This document shows, piece after piece, positions 1 to 6,099 of a DNA stretch of 10,202 nt. The notes beneath the pieces were generated by a model, which was given only the letters and a program-made list of their open reading frames with translations, did no database searches and was not told the DNA's origin. Each line of letters opens with the position of its first letter. The first letter of the stretch is position 1. A program made the position numbers and the translations under genes. The DNA is from PFJX01 sp037442845 (GTDB taxonomy: Bacteria; Pseudomonadota; Gammaproteobacteria; Burkholderiales; Thiobacillaceae), in contig JBBIPL010000079.1 in assembly GCA_037442845.1 (NCBI GenBank), forward strand, positions 1 through 10,202, in the 5' to 3' direction.

Positions 1-5
1 AGAAA

Positions 6-51
6 CGGGAAACGTTGAAACCGCATCGGCTGAAAGGACTCGCGTTTCCCG
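6..51. repeat. 9-bp inverted repeat at the edge of the heptamer array
   Basis: CGGGAAACG at 6-14 is the exact reverse complement of CGTTTCCCG at 43-51, with 28 bases between. The right arm is the start of the GTTTCCC array. The arms could form a hairpin downstream of ubiU, but there is no T-run typical of an intrinsic terminator, so a terminator role is only a possibility. Confidence 0.6.
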
Positions 52-85
52 TTTCCCGTTTCCCGTTTCCCGTTTCCCGTTTCCC
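44..85. repeat. Heptanucleotide tandem repeat, six copies of GTTTCCC
   Basis: Six exact head-to-tail copies of the 7-mer GTTTCCC lie directly downstream of the ubiU stop codon. The same 7-mer forms the last seven bases of the window (10196-10202), and its complement GGGAAAC occurs at 7-13. A perfect 7-bp array is a simple-sequence repeat likely to vary in copy number by replication slippage. No gene function is evident. Frames read through it give a low-complexity peptide, which I do not regard as coding. Confidence 0.9.
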
Positions 86-92
86 GCCTCAG

Positions 93-1097
93 TTATTTCC
101 ACGGCCGGTAATACGCCCCAAGTGTATTCATGCTGCCTTCGGAAACCTTGGCCAGTTCCGCCATCCAGGCGGGCAGGGCCTTGAAGGATTCCGGCGCCCG
201 TTTCACCGAGTCGATGGCGGCGCGCCAGACCTTCGTCACCTGGGCGACGTAGGCGGGGCTGCGCTGGCGGCCTTCGATCTTGACGGCGGCGATGCCCATG
301 CGTGCCATTTCCGGCAGCATCTCCAGGCTGTTCAGGCTGGTGGGCTCCTCCAGGGCGTAGTAGGTCTCGCCCTGCACGGAAAAGCGGCCCTTGCACAGGG
401 TCGGGTAGCCGGCCTTCTCGTGGTCGGCGTAGCGGTCGATGAGCACGCCGTTGAGGCGGGTTTCCATGCCCTTGGCGGTCTGTTCCCAGCGCACGGCGTG
501 GCCGGGGGAGCAGGCGCCGAAGGTGTTGGGCGAGTCGCCGCAGGCGTAGGAGGACAGCAGGCAGCGGCCTTCCACCATGACGCAGAGGCCGCCGAAGCCG
601 AACAGCTCGATCTCCACCTCCGTGTTGTTCACCACGTTTTCCACCTGCGGCAGGGAAAGCACCCGCGGCAGCACGGCGCGCTGGATGCCGAAGCGCTCGC
701 GGTAGAAGTTGACCGCCTCGTAGCTGGTGGCCGAGCCCTGCACCGAGAGGTGCAAACGGAGATTCGGATGGGTCTTCAGCGCGTAGCCCATGAGGCCGGG
801 GTCGGCCAGGATGATGGCGTTCACGCCCAGCTCGGCAGCGGTATCCACCGCCTTGTGCCAGCGCGGCAGGGTGGCGGGCTGGGGATAGGTGTTGAGGGCC
901 ATGAGCACCTTGCGGCCTTTGCCCTGGGCGTAGCGGATGCCTTCCTTCAGCGATTTCTCGTCGAAGTTGAGGCCGGCGAAGTTGCGTGCGTTGGTGTTGT
1001 CTTTGAGGCCCAGGTAGACCCCGTCGGCGCCGTGCTCGACGGCGGCCTTGAGGGCGGGCAGGCTGCCGGCGGGGCAGATCAGTTCGAGCAGGGGCAT
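93..1097 (-). CDS. ubiU: UbiU, O2-independent ubiquinone biosynthesis hydroxylase subunit (peptidase U32 family)
   Basis: The 334-residue product opens with LELICPAGSLPALKAAV, typical of U32-family proteins, and its length is close to E. coli UbiU (YhbU, about 331). Cysteines at 172, 179, 196 and 235 have the spacing of the four [4Fe-4S] ligands of UbiU; C186 is an additional one. Known role: the UbiU-UbiV heterodimer carries out ring hydroxylations of ubiquinone synthesis without oxygen, using prephenate as oxygen donor, so ubiquinone can be made during anaerobic (for example denitrifying) growth. The start is the ATG at 1097, which directly precedes the conserved N-terminus; no strong Shine-Dalgarno is visible. 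UbiV is not in the window and would be expected beyond the left edge or elsewhere. The gene lies downstream of the radical SAM gene, separated by a 142-bp gap containing an inverted-repeat element. Family assignment is firm; the UbiU subtype rests on the cysteine pattern. Confidence 0.92.
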   Translation of the reverse strand: MPLLELICPAGSLPALKAAVEHGADGVYLGLKDNTNARNFAGLNFDEKSLKEGIRYAQGKGRKVLMALNTYPQPATLPRWHKAVDTAAELGVNAIILADPGLMGYALKTHPNLRLHLSVQGSATSYEAVNFYRERFGIQRAVLPRVLSLPQVENVVNNTEVEIELFGFGGLCVMVEGRCLLSSYACGDSPNTFGACSPGHAVRWEQTAKGMETRLNGVLIDRYADHEKAGYPTLCKGRFSVQGETYYALEEPTSLNSLEMLPEMARMGIAAVKIEGRQRSPAYVAQVTKVWRAAIDSVKRAPESFKALPAWMAELAKVSEGSMNTLGAYYRPWK

Positions 1098-1115
1098 GGT
1101 GTTCCGGGACGATGT

Positions 1116-1214
1116 CCCCCCCTTTCAAAAAGGGGGGTTAGGGGGGATTTGCAGGCGGTGGCGAGGGCGGGCCGGGCTAAATCCCCCCCAGCCTCCCTTT
1201 GCGAAAGGGGGGAG
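1116..1214. repeat. Imperfect inverted-repeat intergenic element (MITE/REP-like)
   Basis: The left arm (1116-1150) consists of a C-run, CTTTCAAAAAG, a G-run, TTA, then GGGGGGATTT. The right arm (1179-1214) starts with AAATCCCCCC and ends with CCCTTTGCGAAAGGGGGGAG, which is an imperfect reverse complement of the left arm. Each arm also contains its own small palindrome (CCCCCTTT...AAAGGGGG). Between the arms are 28 GC-rich bases with no reading frame. Dispersed elements of this look are common between genes in beta- and gammaproteobacteria. This one lies between the radical SAM gene and ubiU, so if the two are co-transcribed it would fold in the mRNA and could attenuate or stabilise the transcript. 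No transposase or target duplication is seen. Confidence 0.75.
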
Positions 1215-1239
1215 TGGGTTGGCGGGAGGATTGGGTTGG

Positions 1240-2223
1240 TCATGCTTGTATCGGGGCCTCGACTGCGGCCATCTCGGCGTTAATCACACCTTCTTGTCCG
1301 GAATTATGCCCAAAAAAAACCTGGCCCTGGCGGCTGCCGCGCCGTTCCAGTTCGGCGACGATGGCGTTCACCACGGGCCACTTGCCTGCGCACCAGGCGG
1401 GGGCCAGCAGCAACTGTCGCGGCGCGGTGCCGGTGACGCGGTGATAGACGATGTCCCAGGGCGTGCGCTCGATGAGATCGGCGGCGATGTCGACATAGGC
1501 TTCCTGAGAGAGGGGCGCGTATTCGCCTTGCCGCCACTCGTTGGCGAGCTGGGTGCCCTTCACCACGTGCAGGGGATGCAGCTTGAGGCCGTCGGTGCCG
1601 ATGTCCAGCACGATGTCCAGGGTCTCGCGCGCATGCCAGGCCTCTTCGCCGGGCAGGCCGACGATCAGGTGGGTGCAGACGGGGAGGTCCAGGCGCCGGG
1701 CGGCGCGGCAAGTGTTCACGTATTCCTTCAGGCCGTGGCCCCGGTGGACGCGGGCGAGACTCTCGTCGAAGGCGGACTGTAGGCCCAGTTCCAGCCACAC
1801 TTCCATACCCCGGTCGTGGTACTCCGCGAGCAGGTCCAGCACCGCCGGCGGCACGCAGTCCGGGCGGGTGCCCACCGACAGGCCGATCATGCCCTCCACC
1901 GCCAGGGCCTGGTCGTAGAGGGCGCGCAGCTGGGCGACGTCGGCGTAGGTGTTGGTATAGGCCTGGAAATAGGCCAGATACTTGCGTGCCCGCGTGCGGC
2001 GGTCGATGCCGCGCCGGCCGGAATCGAGCTGCTCGTCGAGGGGCGCGGGCTGGCGGCCGTTGGGGCTGAAGGACGCGTTGTTGCAGAAGGTGCAGCCGCC
2101 GATGCCCTTGGCGCCGTCCCGGTTCGGGCAGGTGAAGCCGGCGTCGAGGGCGATCTTGTGCACCCGCTCGCCGTGTTTCTTGAGCAGGTATTGGCCGAAG
2201 GTATGGACCCGGTCGGAAAGCAT
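1240..2223 (-). CDS. yhcC: Radical SAM protein of the YhcC / TIGR01212 family
   Basis: The 327-residue product has the family's N-terminal signature: HTFGQYLLKKHGERVHKI, then TCPNRDG...GGCTFCN, giving C32-x11-C44-x2-C47. These cysteines should bind the radical-SAM [4Fe-4S] cluster; the long first spacing is normal in this family. Further family blocks are AYFQAYTNTYA, GLSVGTRPDCV, LELGLQSAFDE and HLIVGLPGE. The substrate of YhcC-type enzymes is not established as far as I know, so only cluster binding and S-adenosylmethionine cleavage chemistry can be asserted. The ATG at 2223 lies 2 bp after the stop of the upstream membrane-protein gene, suggesting translational coupling. An open frame extends further upstream to 2886, but it runs inside the membrane-protein gene in another phase and reads as arginine- and proline-rich nonsense, so I reject it as coding. 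The C-terminus (VINAEMAAVEAPIQA) is somewhat longer than in typical members. Confidence 0.9.
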   Translation of the reverse strand: MLSDRVHTFGQYLLKKHGERVHKIALDAGFTCPNRDGAKGIGGCTFCNNASFSPNGRQPAPLDEQLDSGRRGIDRRTRARKYLAYFQAYTNTYADVAQLRALYDQALAVEGMIGLSVGTRPDCVPPAVLDLLAEYHDRGMEVWLELGLQSAFDESLARVHRGHGLKEYVNTCRAARRLDLPVCTHLIVGLPGEEAWHARETLDIVLDIGTDGLKLHPLHVVKGTQLANEWRQGEYAPLSQEAYVDIAADLIERTPWDIVYHRVTGTAPRQLLLAPAWCAGKWPVVNAIVAELERRGSRQGQVFFGHNSGQEGVINAEMAAVEAPIQA

Positions 2224-2225
2224 GT

Positions 2226-3332
2226 TCAGTTGGAATCCCGGTAAAGCCAGATCGCGAACACGATGCCGAACCACACCAGCGCGGTCAAGGCCGGCATGCC
2301 CGCGCACTTGTAGCCGAACAGGGGCAACAGGGCGGCGCTGAGGAAAAGCAGGGCGCGGGGCCCGTTCCAGCGGGTGATCCTGGCCCGGTCCGCCGCGTGG
2401 CGAGCGGCGCCGCGGCCGGCTTCCACCCAGACCGGGGCGAGCTGGCCGGCGGCGCCGGTGACCAGCGGCATGAGAAAGCCGGGCAGGAAAATGGAGAGCG
2501 GCCCCAGGCTGTCCGCTCCCAACAGCGAACCGGCCAGGGCGCAGAGGAAACCGATGGCGGCCGCGGCCAGCAGCGGCTCGGCGCCGTGCCAGGCGAGGAT
2601 GCGGGCGCGGTGCAGGCGCCACCAGGCCAGCAGCATGCGGCCCACCACCCAGGCCCAGAGCAGCCCGCCCAGCCAGGCCATAGGCGGCATCAACGCCTGC
2701 CCCGTCGCCAGCAGCAGACTGCCGGCCAGCGCCCACTTCAGGTCGGTGCGCAGCCGACCTGCCGCTTCGGGATCGGGCTGGCTGGCGGCGGTGGGCATGA
2801 GCACCTGCAAGGTGCCCACGGCGGTGAGCGCGACGAAGCCATACAGATTGATGTGCACGTGGAAGGCGCGCAGGCCGGCGTGCCATGCGGGAAATGCCGG
2901 GATCAGCAGGGCGGCGACGAGACCCAGGCCCAGGCAGGCCATGGCCGCCAGGTACCAGGCCAGTCCGGGATGGGGCTTGCCCAGGGCCTTGCCTGCCATG
3001 GCGCGCATCCAGGCCAGCATGGCGACGGCGCCGGCCAGGGCGAGGCCGGCGGGCAGCGCGATCCAGGCGAAGTCCAGCCGACCGTGCAATACCGCCAGGG
3101 CGAGCAGGCCGGATGCCAGCATCAGGTAAGGCAGGCGGCCGCTCCAGCGACCGGCGCCGCGCCCGCGCGCGAGCACCGGCACGAAATGCTGCATGGCGGC
3201 GGTGATCAGGCTCATCACCCCCGCCGCCAGCACCAGGTGCGCCCAGAACGCCGGCGCCGCGCCCAAAACCTTGGGCAGCGCCTGACCCGCCAGGAAGGCG
3301 AGCAGGGTGGCGACGATGAGGGCGATCAGCAT
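2226..3332 (-). CDS. Histidine-rich polytopic inner-membrane protein, function unknown (NnrS / heme-copper-like)
   Basis: The 368-residue product is almost entirely hydrophobic, with roughly 11-12 predicted membrane segments (for example 1-19, 29-55, 88-108, 124-148, 158-181, 250-272, 345-364). Several histidines sit in or next to membrane segments: H32 and H49 in WAHLVLAAG...AMQHFVPVL, H83, H151, and the pair H158/H160 in RAFHVHINLYGF. The pattern resembles bacterial membrane proteins distantly like NorB/heme-copper oxidase subunit I and the NnrS group, in which histidines bind heme or copper. I cannot name the family from memory, and metal binding is inference. It lies 23 bp downstream of a DUF2249 gene and 2 bp upstream of the radical SAM gene, a context fitting nitrogen-oxide or low-oxygen physiology. 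The ATG at 3332 gives an N-terminus that is itself a membrane segment. Confidence 0.85.
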   Translation of the reverse strand: MLIALIVATLLAFLAGQALPKVLGAAPAFWAHLVLAAGVMSLITAAMQHFVPVLARGRGAGRWSGRLPYLMLASGLLALAVLHGRLDFAWIALPAGLALAGAVAMLAWMRAMAGKALGKPHPGLAWYLAAMACLGLGLVAALLIPAFPAWHAGLRAFHVHINLYGFVALTAVGTLQVLMPTAASQPDPEAAGRLRTDLKWALAGSLLLATGQALMPPMAWLGGLLWAWVVGRMLLAWWRLHRARILAWHGAEPLLAAAAIGFLCALAGSLLGADSLGPLSIFLPGFLMPLVTGAAGQLAPVWVEAGRGAARHAADRARITRWNGPRALLFLSAALLPLFGYKCAGMPALTALVWFGIVFAIWLYRDSN

Positions 3333-3355
3333 GCCGTCTACCGACCGCGCGCGGA

Positions 3356-3628
3356 TTACGTGGCCTTCACCACGAAATCGATCATCACCCCCTGCGGACC
3401 CTGGTCCAGGTAATTAATCTCGATCTTGTCGCCATAGCGGGCCTGCATCTGCTGCAGCAGCGGGATGGGGTTGTGGTCGTTGACGAAGCGCATGCGCTCG
3501 CCGGCCTGCAGGCTGTCGAGGGCGCCGAAGATGGCGGCGTGGCGGAAGCGCTTGGCGATGCCGCGGGCGTCGAATTCGTAGATGCCGTCGGGGCGGTTGT
3601 GGTTGTGTACGGGGATATGGATCTGCAT
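3356..3628 (-). CDS. DUF2249 domain protein
   Basis: The 90-residue protein consists almost wholly of one DUF2249 domain, a small alpha/beta fold related to the TusA/SirA group. Visible family features are YEFDARGIAKR (residues 17-27), HAAIFGALDSLQAGERM (30-46), FVNDHNPIPLLQQM (48-61), and a C-terminal strand VMIDFVVK. There is no cysteine, so a TusA-like sulfur-carrier role is not supported. In denitrifying bacteria, DUF2249 genes often neighbour NnrS-like, hemerythrin or nitrogen-oxide genes; the biochemical role is unknown. The start is the ATG at 3628. The frame stays open to 3805, but the 59 extra residues resemble no part of the domain and fall in the divergent promoter region. It is the first gene of the probable minus-strand operon. 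Confidence 0.88.
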   Translation of the reverse strand: MQIHIPVHNHNRPDGIYEFDARGIAKRFRHAAIFGALDSLQAGERMRFVNDHNPIPLLQQMQARYGDKIEINYLDQGPQGVMIDFVVKAT

Positions 3629-3654
3629 GGCCAGGAAAGAGAGGTTGCGGAGGT

Positions 3655-3699
3655 CGTATCCTGAGTCCGCGAGGCATGCCTGGCCTTGATGGAAGTCAG
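3655..3699 (-). promoter_or_regulatory. Candidate FNR/Dnr-type box and -10 element upstream of the DUF2249 gene
   Basis: TTGATGGAAGTCAG at 3686-3699 fits the FNR/CRP-family consensus TTGAT-N4-ATCAA: one half-site is exact, the other (GTCAG) matches 3 of 5 bases. On the minus strand a weak -10 candidate, GATACG, occupies 3660-3655. That would place transcription start near 3650 and the box centre about 42-44 bp upstream of it, the usual position for FNR-type activation. The site lies in the 175-bp intergenic region shared with the divergent cation transporter gene. Spacing and the downstream anaerobic gene ubiU make it plausible, but the match is degenerate and untested. Confidence 0.35.
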
Positions 3700-3803
3700 G
3701 CGATGGCCCTGCGGGCAGCATGGGTGGGTCGGCGGGTGAGCAGTCTGGTCCGTCGCGGAGAATGGGGATATGGTAACGGCAAGCCGAGACTATCCCGCAT
3801 CCC

Positions 3804-4709
3804 ATGCCGTCGCCGGACCTGAAACGCTACGCCTGGCTGTCCATCGCCGCTGCCCTCGCCACCATCCTGCTGAAGGGTTTGGCCTGGTGGATGACCGGAT
3901 CGGTGGGCCTGCTGTCCGACGCCCTGGAATCCTTCGTCAACCTGGCGGGCGCGCTCATGGCCCTGGCCATGCTGACCCTCGCGGCGATGCCGGCGGACGC
4001 CGAGCACGCGCATGGCCACGGCAAGGCGGAATATTTCTCCAGCGCCTTCGAGGGCTTCCTCATCTTCGCGGCGGCCCTCGGCATCGCCTATGCCGCCTTC
4101 GACCGCCTGCTGCATCCGCAGCCGCTGGAGGCGGTGGGCGTGGGTCTGGGCGTGTCGGCGCTTGCCTCCCTGATCAATCTCCTCACCGCGCGCACCCTCA
4201 TGACCGTGGGCCGCGAGCAGCATTCCATCACCCTGGAGGCGGACGCCCACCACCTGTATGCCGACGTGTGGACCTCGGCCGGCGTCATCGTCGGCGTCGG
4301 CCTGGCCTGGCTCAGCGGCTGGCTATGGCTGGATGCCGTGGTCGCCCTGCTGGTGGCGGCCAACATCCTGTGGACCGGCTGGCGTCTGCTGCGCCGTTCC
4401 GCCGATGGGCTGATGGACGCCTCGCTCCCGCCGGAGCAGGTCGCCGCCATCGAGGCGGTCCTCGCCGACTACCGTCGGCAAGGCCTCGATTACCACGCGC
4501 TGCGCACGCGCCAGGCCGGCGCCCGCGCCTTCGTCAGCCTGCACGTGCTGGCGCCCGGCGCCTGGACGCTGCAGATTAGCCACGACTGGGTCGAGCGCAT
4601 CGAGGCCGACATCCGCGCCGCCGTGCCGCGCGCCCATGTCACCGTCCATCTGGAACCCATGGAGGACCCGCGCGCGCATGCCGACCAGCATCTCGATCAC
4701 CTGGACTGA
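3804..4709 (+). CDS. Cation diffusion facilitator (CDF) family transporter
   Basis: The 301-residue inner-membrane protein exports a divalent metal ion in exchange for protons. It has the CDF layout: membrane segments at about 11-30, 34-58, 82-101, 113-130, 155-172 and 174-192, then a cytoplasmic dimerisation domain (about 205-301). The family motif TGSVGLLSDALES is at 31-43. A histidine-rich loop (EHAHGHGKAEY, 67-77) follows the second segment. The fifth segment carries the metal-site pair H150-x3-D154 (HHLYAD). The TM2 metal-site positions appear to be E42 and N46 rather than the H/D or D/D pairs of characterised zinc or iron transporters, so the substrate should not be guessed from zinc homologues. 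The C-terminus is histidine/aspartate-rich (HADQHLDHLD). The ATG at 3804 directly precedes the conserved N-terminus; no clear Shine-Dalgarno is seen. It is divergent from the DUF2249 gene and convergent with tesA. Confidence 0.92.
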   Translation: MPSPDLKRYAWLSIAAALATILLKGLAWWMTGSVGLLSDALESFVNLAGALMALAMLTLAAMPADAEHAHGHGKAEYFSSAFEGFLIFAAALGIAYAAFDRLLHPQPLEAVGVGLGVSALASLINLLTARTLMTVGREQHSITLEADAHHLYADVWTSAGVIVGVGLAWLSGWLWLDAVVALLVAANILWTGWRLLRRSADGLMDASLPPEQVAAIEAVLADYRRQGLDYHALRTRQAGARAFVSLHVLAPGAWTLQISHDWVERIEADIRAAVPRAHVTVHLEPMEDPRAHADQHLDHLD

Positions 4710-4757
4710 GGGCATGACGGCACGGCTTGCCCTGATCGCCGCCGCCTTACCGGTGCG

Positions 4758-5387
4758 TCAAGGCTTGCGCGCGGGCGGCGGCGCCAGCATCGGCCGCAGG
4801 CCGCGCCAGACGTTTTCGAGCAGCGCGGGCTGGGCCTGTTCACCCGGATGCAGGCCATCGGCCTGGAACAGGGCCAGGTTGCCGCCGACGCCTTCGAGCA
4901 GGAAGGGCGCCAGGGGCACCTTGCGCGCCGCCGCCACGCGCGTGAAGGTCTCCTGGAACTTGCTCGCGTATGCCGTGCCATAGTTCGGCGGCAGGCGCAT
5001 GCCCACCAGCAGGACGCGGCCGCCTTGCCGCGTGGCGAGATCGATCATGGCCTCCAGGTTGCGCGCGGTGTGCGCCGGCGGCAGGCCGCGCAGGCCGTCG
5101 TTGGCGCCGAGGGCGAGGATGGTGATGGCCGGACGGTGGGCCGCCAGCACGTCCGGCAGGCGGGTGAGGCCGCCGGCGGTGGTTTCCCCGGAGACGCTGG
5201 CGTTCACCACGCGATGGCCGGGATGCCGCTCCGCCAGGCGGCGCGCCAGCAGATTCACCCAGCCGGCCTCGCGGGCAATGCCGTAGGCGGCGGAGAGACT
5301 GTCGCCGTACACCAGAATCACCGTCTCGGCGCGGGCGCCGCCGCCGAGCAGGCACAGCAGCACGAGAAAGAAGAAGCGCATGCGCAT
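4758..5387 (-). CDS. tesA: TesA-type periplasmic lysophospholipase / thioesterase / arylesterase (SGNH hydrolase)
   Basis: The 209-residue product starts with a signal peptide (MRMRFFFLVLLCLLGGGARA, predicted cleavage after ARA at 20), so the mature enzyme is periplasmic. All SGNH blocks are present: YGDSLSAAYG with nucleophile S30, VSGETTAGG with G67, GANDG with N96, and DGLHP with D177 and H180. The length matches E. coli TesA (208-residue precursor). The enzyme hydrolyses lysophospholipids, acyl thioesters and aryl esters. Two ATGs are possible, at 5387 and 5381; both keep the signal peptide, and neither has a Shine-Dalgarno. The gene is divergent from ybbA exactly as in E. coli, but here the coding regions overlap at their 5' ends. 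That context supports cooperation with the YbbAP ABC transporter. It ends 48 bp from the convergent transporter gene with no strong terminator between them. Confidence 0.94.
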   Translation of the reverse strand: MRMRFFFLVLLCLLGGGARAETVILVYGDSLSAAYGIAREAGWVNLLARRLAERHPGHRVVNASVSGETTAGGLTRLPDVLAAHRPAITILALGANDGLRGLPPAHTARNLEAMIDLATRQGGRVLLVGMRLPPNYGTAYASKFQETFTRVAAARKVPLAPFLLEGVGGNLALFQADGLHPGEQAQPALLENVWRGLRPMLAPPPARKP

Positions 5388-6057
5388 TGAAGTCGACAAG
5401 TTGGGCAAGTCCGTGCGGTTGGCGGGTGAAGGGGCGTCCGGCGATACCCTGCATATCCTCGCCGATGTGAGCTTCAGCGTGAACCCGGGGGAGACCGTGG
5501 CGGTGGTCGGCAGTTCCGGCTCCGGCAAATCCACCCTGCTCGGCCTGCTGGCCGGCCTCGACGTACCCAGCACAGGCAGTGTGCGGATCGACGGCGAGGA
5601 ACTGTTCGCCCTCGACGAGGACGGCCGCGCCGCCCTGCGTGGCCGCTGCATGGGCTTCGTGTTCCAGTCCTTCCAGTTGCTGCCCGGACTCACCGCCCTG
5701 GAGAACGTCATGCTGCCGCTGGAACTGGCGGGGATGGCGGACGCCGCGGCGCGGGCGCGCGAGCATCTCGCCAGCGTCGGCCTGGCCGACCGCCTGGGGC
5801 ACCGTCCCGACCAGTTGTCCGGCGGCGAGCAGCAGCGCGTCGCCCTGGCGCGCGCCTTTGCGGTGTCGCCGCGCATCCTGCTCGCCGACGAACCCACCGG
5901 CAACCTGGATGCCGGCACCGGCGGCCAGATCATCGATCTCATGTTCGAGCTCAACCGCCGCCAGGGCGCCAGCCTGGTCATCGTTACGCACGACCCCGTC
6001 CTGGCCGCGCGCTGCGGCCGCCAACTGCGGCTAGAGGCCGGCAGGCTGACGCCATGA
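5380..6057 (+). CDS. ybbA: YbbA-type ABC transporter ATP-binding protein (LolD/MacB-like)
   Basis: The 225-residue ATPase has every nucleotide-binding motif: Walker A GSSGSGKS (44-51), Q-loop Q96 in VFQSFQLLP, signature LSGGEQQR (146-153), Walker B ILLADEP (166-172) with E171 catalytic, D-loop GNLD (174-177), and switch H204 in VTHD. The LSGGEQQRVALARAF and DEPTGNLD blocks are those of the LolD/MacB/YbbA group that pairs with FtsX-like permeases. The ATG at 5380 is favoured because the N-terminal strand (RIEVDKLGKSV) matches that of E. coli YbbA. A purine-rich stretch precedes it but there is no good Shine-Dalgarno. Its stop codon overlaps an ATG (ATGA at 6054-6057), and the permease gene begins at 6100. 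It is divergent from tesA. Its role is to energise the permease for extracting hydrophobic molecules from the inner membrane; the actual substrate is not known from sequence. Confidence 0.95.
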   Translation: MRIEVDKLGKSVRLAGEGASGDTLHILADVSFSVNPGETVAVVGSSGSGKSTLLGLLAGLDVPSTGSVRIDGEELFALDEDGRAALRGRCMGFVFQSFQLLPGLTALENVMLPLELAGMADAAARAREHLASVGLADRLGHRPDQLSGGEQQRVALARAFAVSPRILLADEPTGNLDAGTGGQIIDLMFELNRRQGASLVIVTHDPVLAARCGRQLRLEAGRLTP

Positions 6058-6099
6058 TCGCCACCGCGCCGCAGTCAACCGCATCCGCGCGAGCCCGCC

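Noticed and set aside
15..1283. Long plus-strand open frame opposite ubiU
   Set aside because: It is antisense to a gene with clear family motifs, and its product is glycine/valine/histidine-rich with a repeat-derived start.
2224..2886. N-terminal extension of the radical SAM reading frame, giving 548 residues
   Set aside because: The extension lies wholly inside the membrane-protein gene on the same strand in another phase and reads as arginine/proline/alanine-rich sequence; the family N-terminus starts at the ATG at 2223.
2226..3332. Firm naming of the membrane protein as NnrS
   Set aside because: The topology and histidines are suggestive, but I do not see the NnrS-specific motifs, so the gene is left unnamed.
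2397..3413. Long plus-strand open frame opposite the membrane protein
   Set aside because: The glutamine/glycine/arginine-rich composition is what antisense reading of a GC-rich membrane-protein gene gives.
3629..3805. 59-residue N-terminal extension of the DUF2249 protein
   Set aside because: It resembles no part of the domain and covers the divergent promoter region; the conserved sequence starts at the ATG at 3628.
4709..4733. Bidirectional terminator between the CDF gene and tesA
   Set aside because: AGGGCA (4709-4714) and TGCCCT (4728-4733) can pair, but the loop is 13 bases and there is no T-run on either strand; too weak to list as a terminator.
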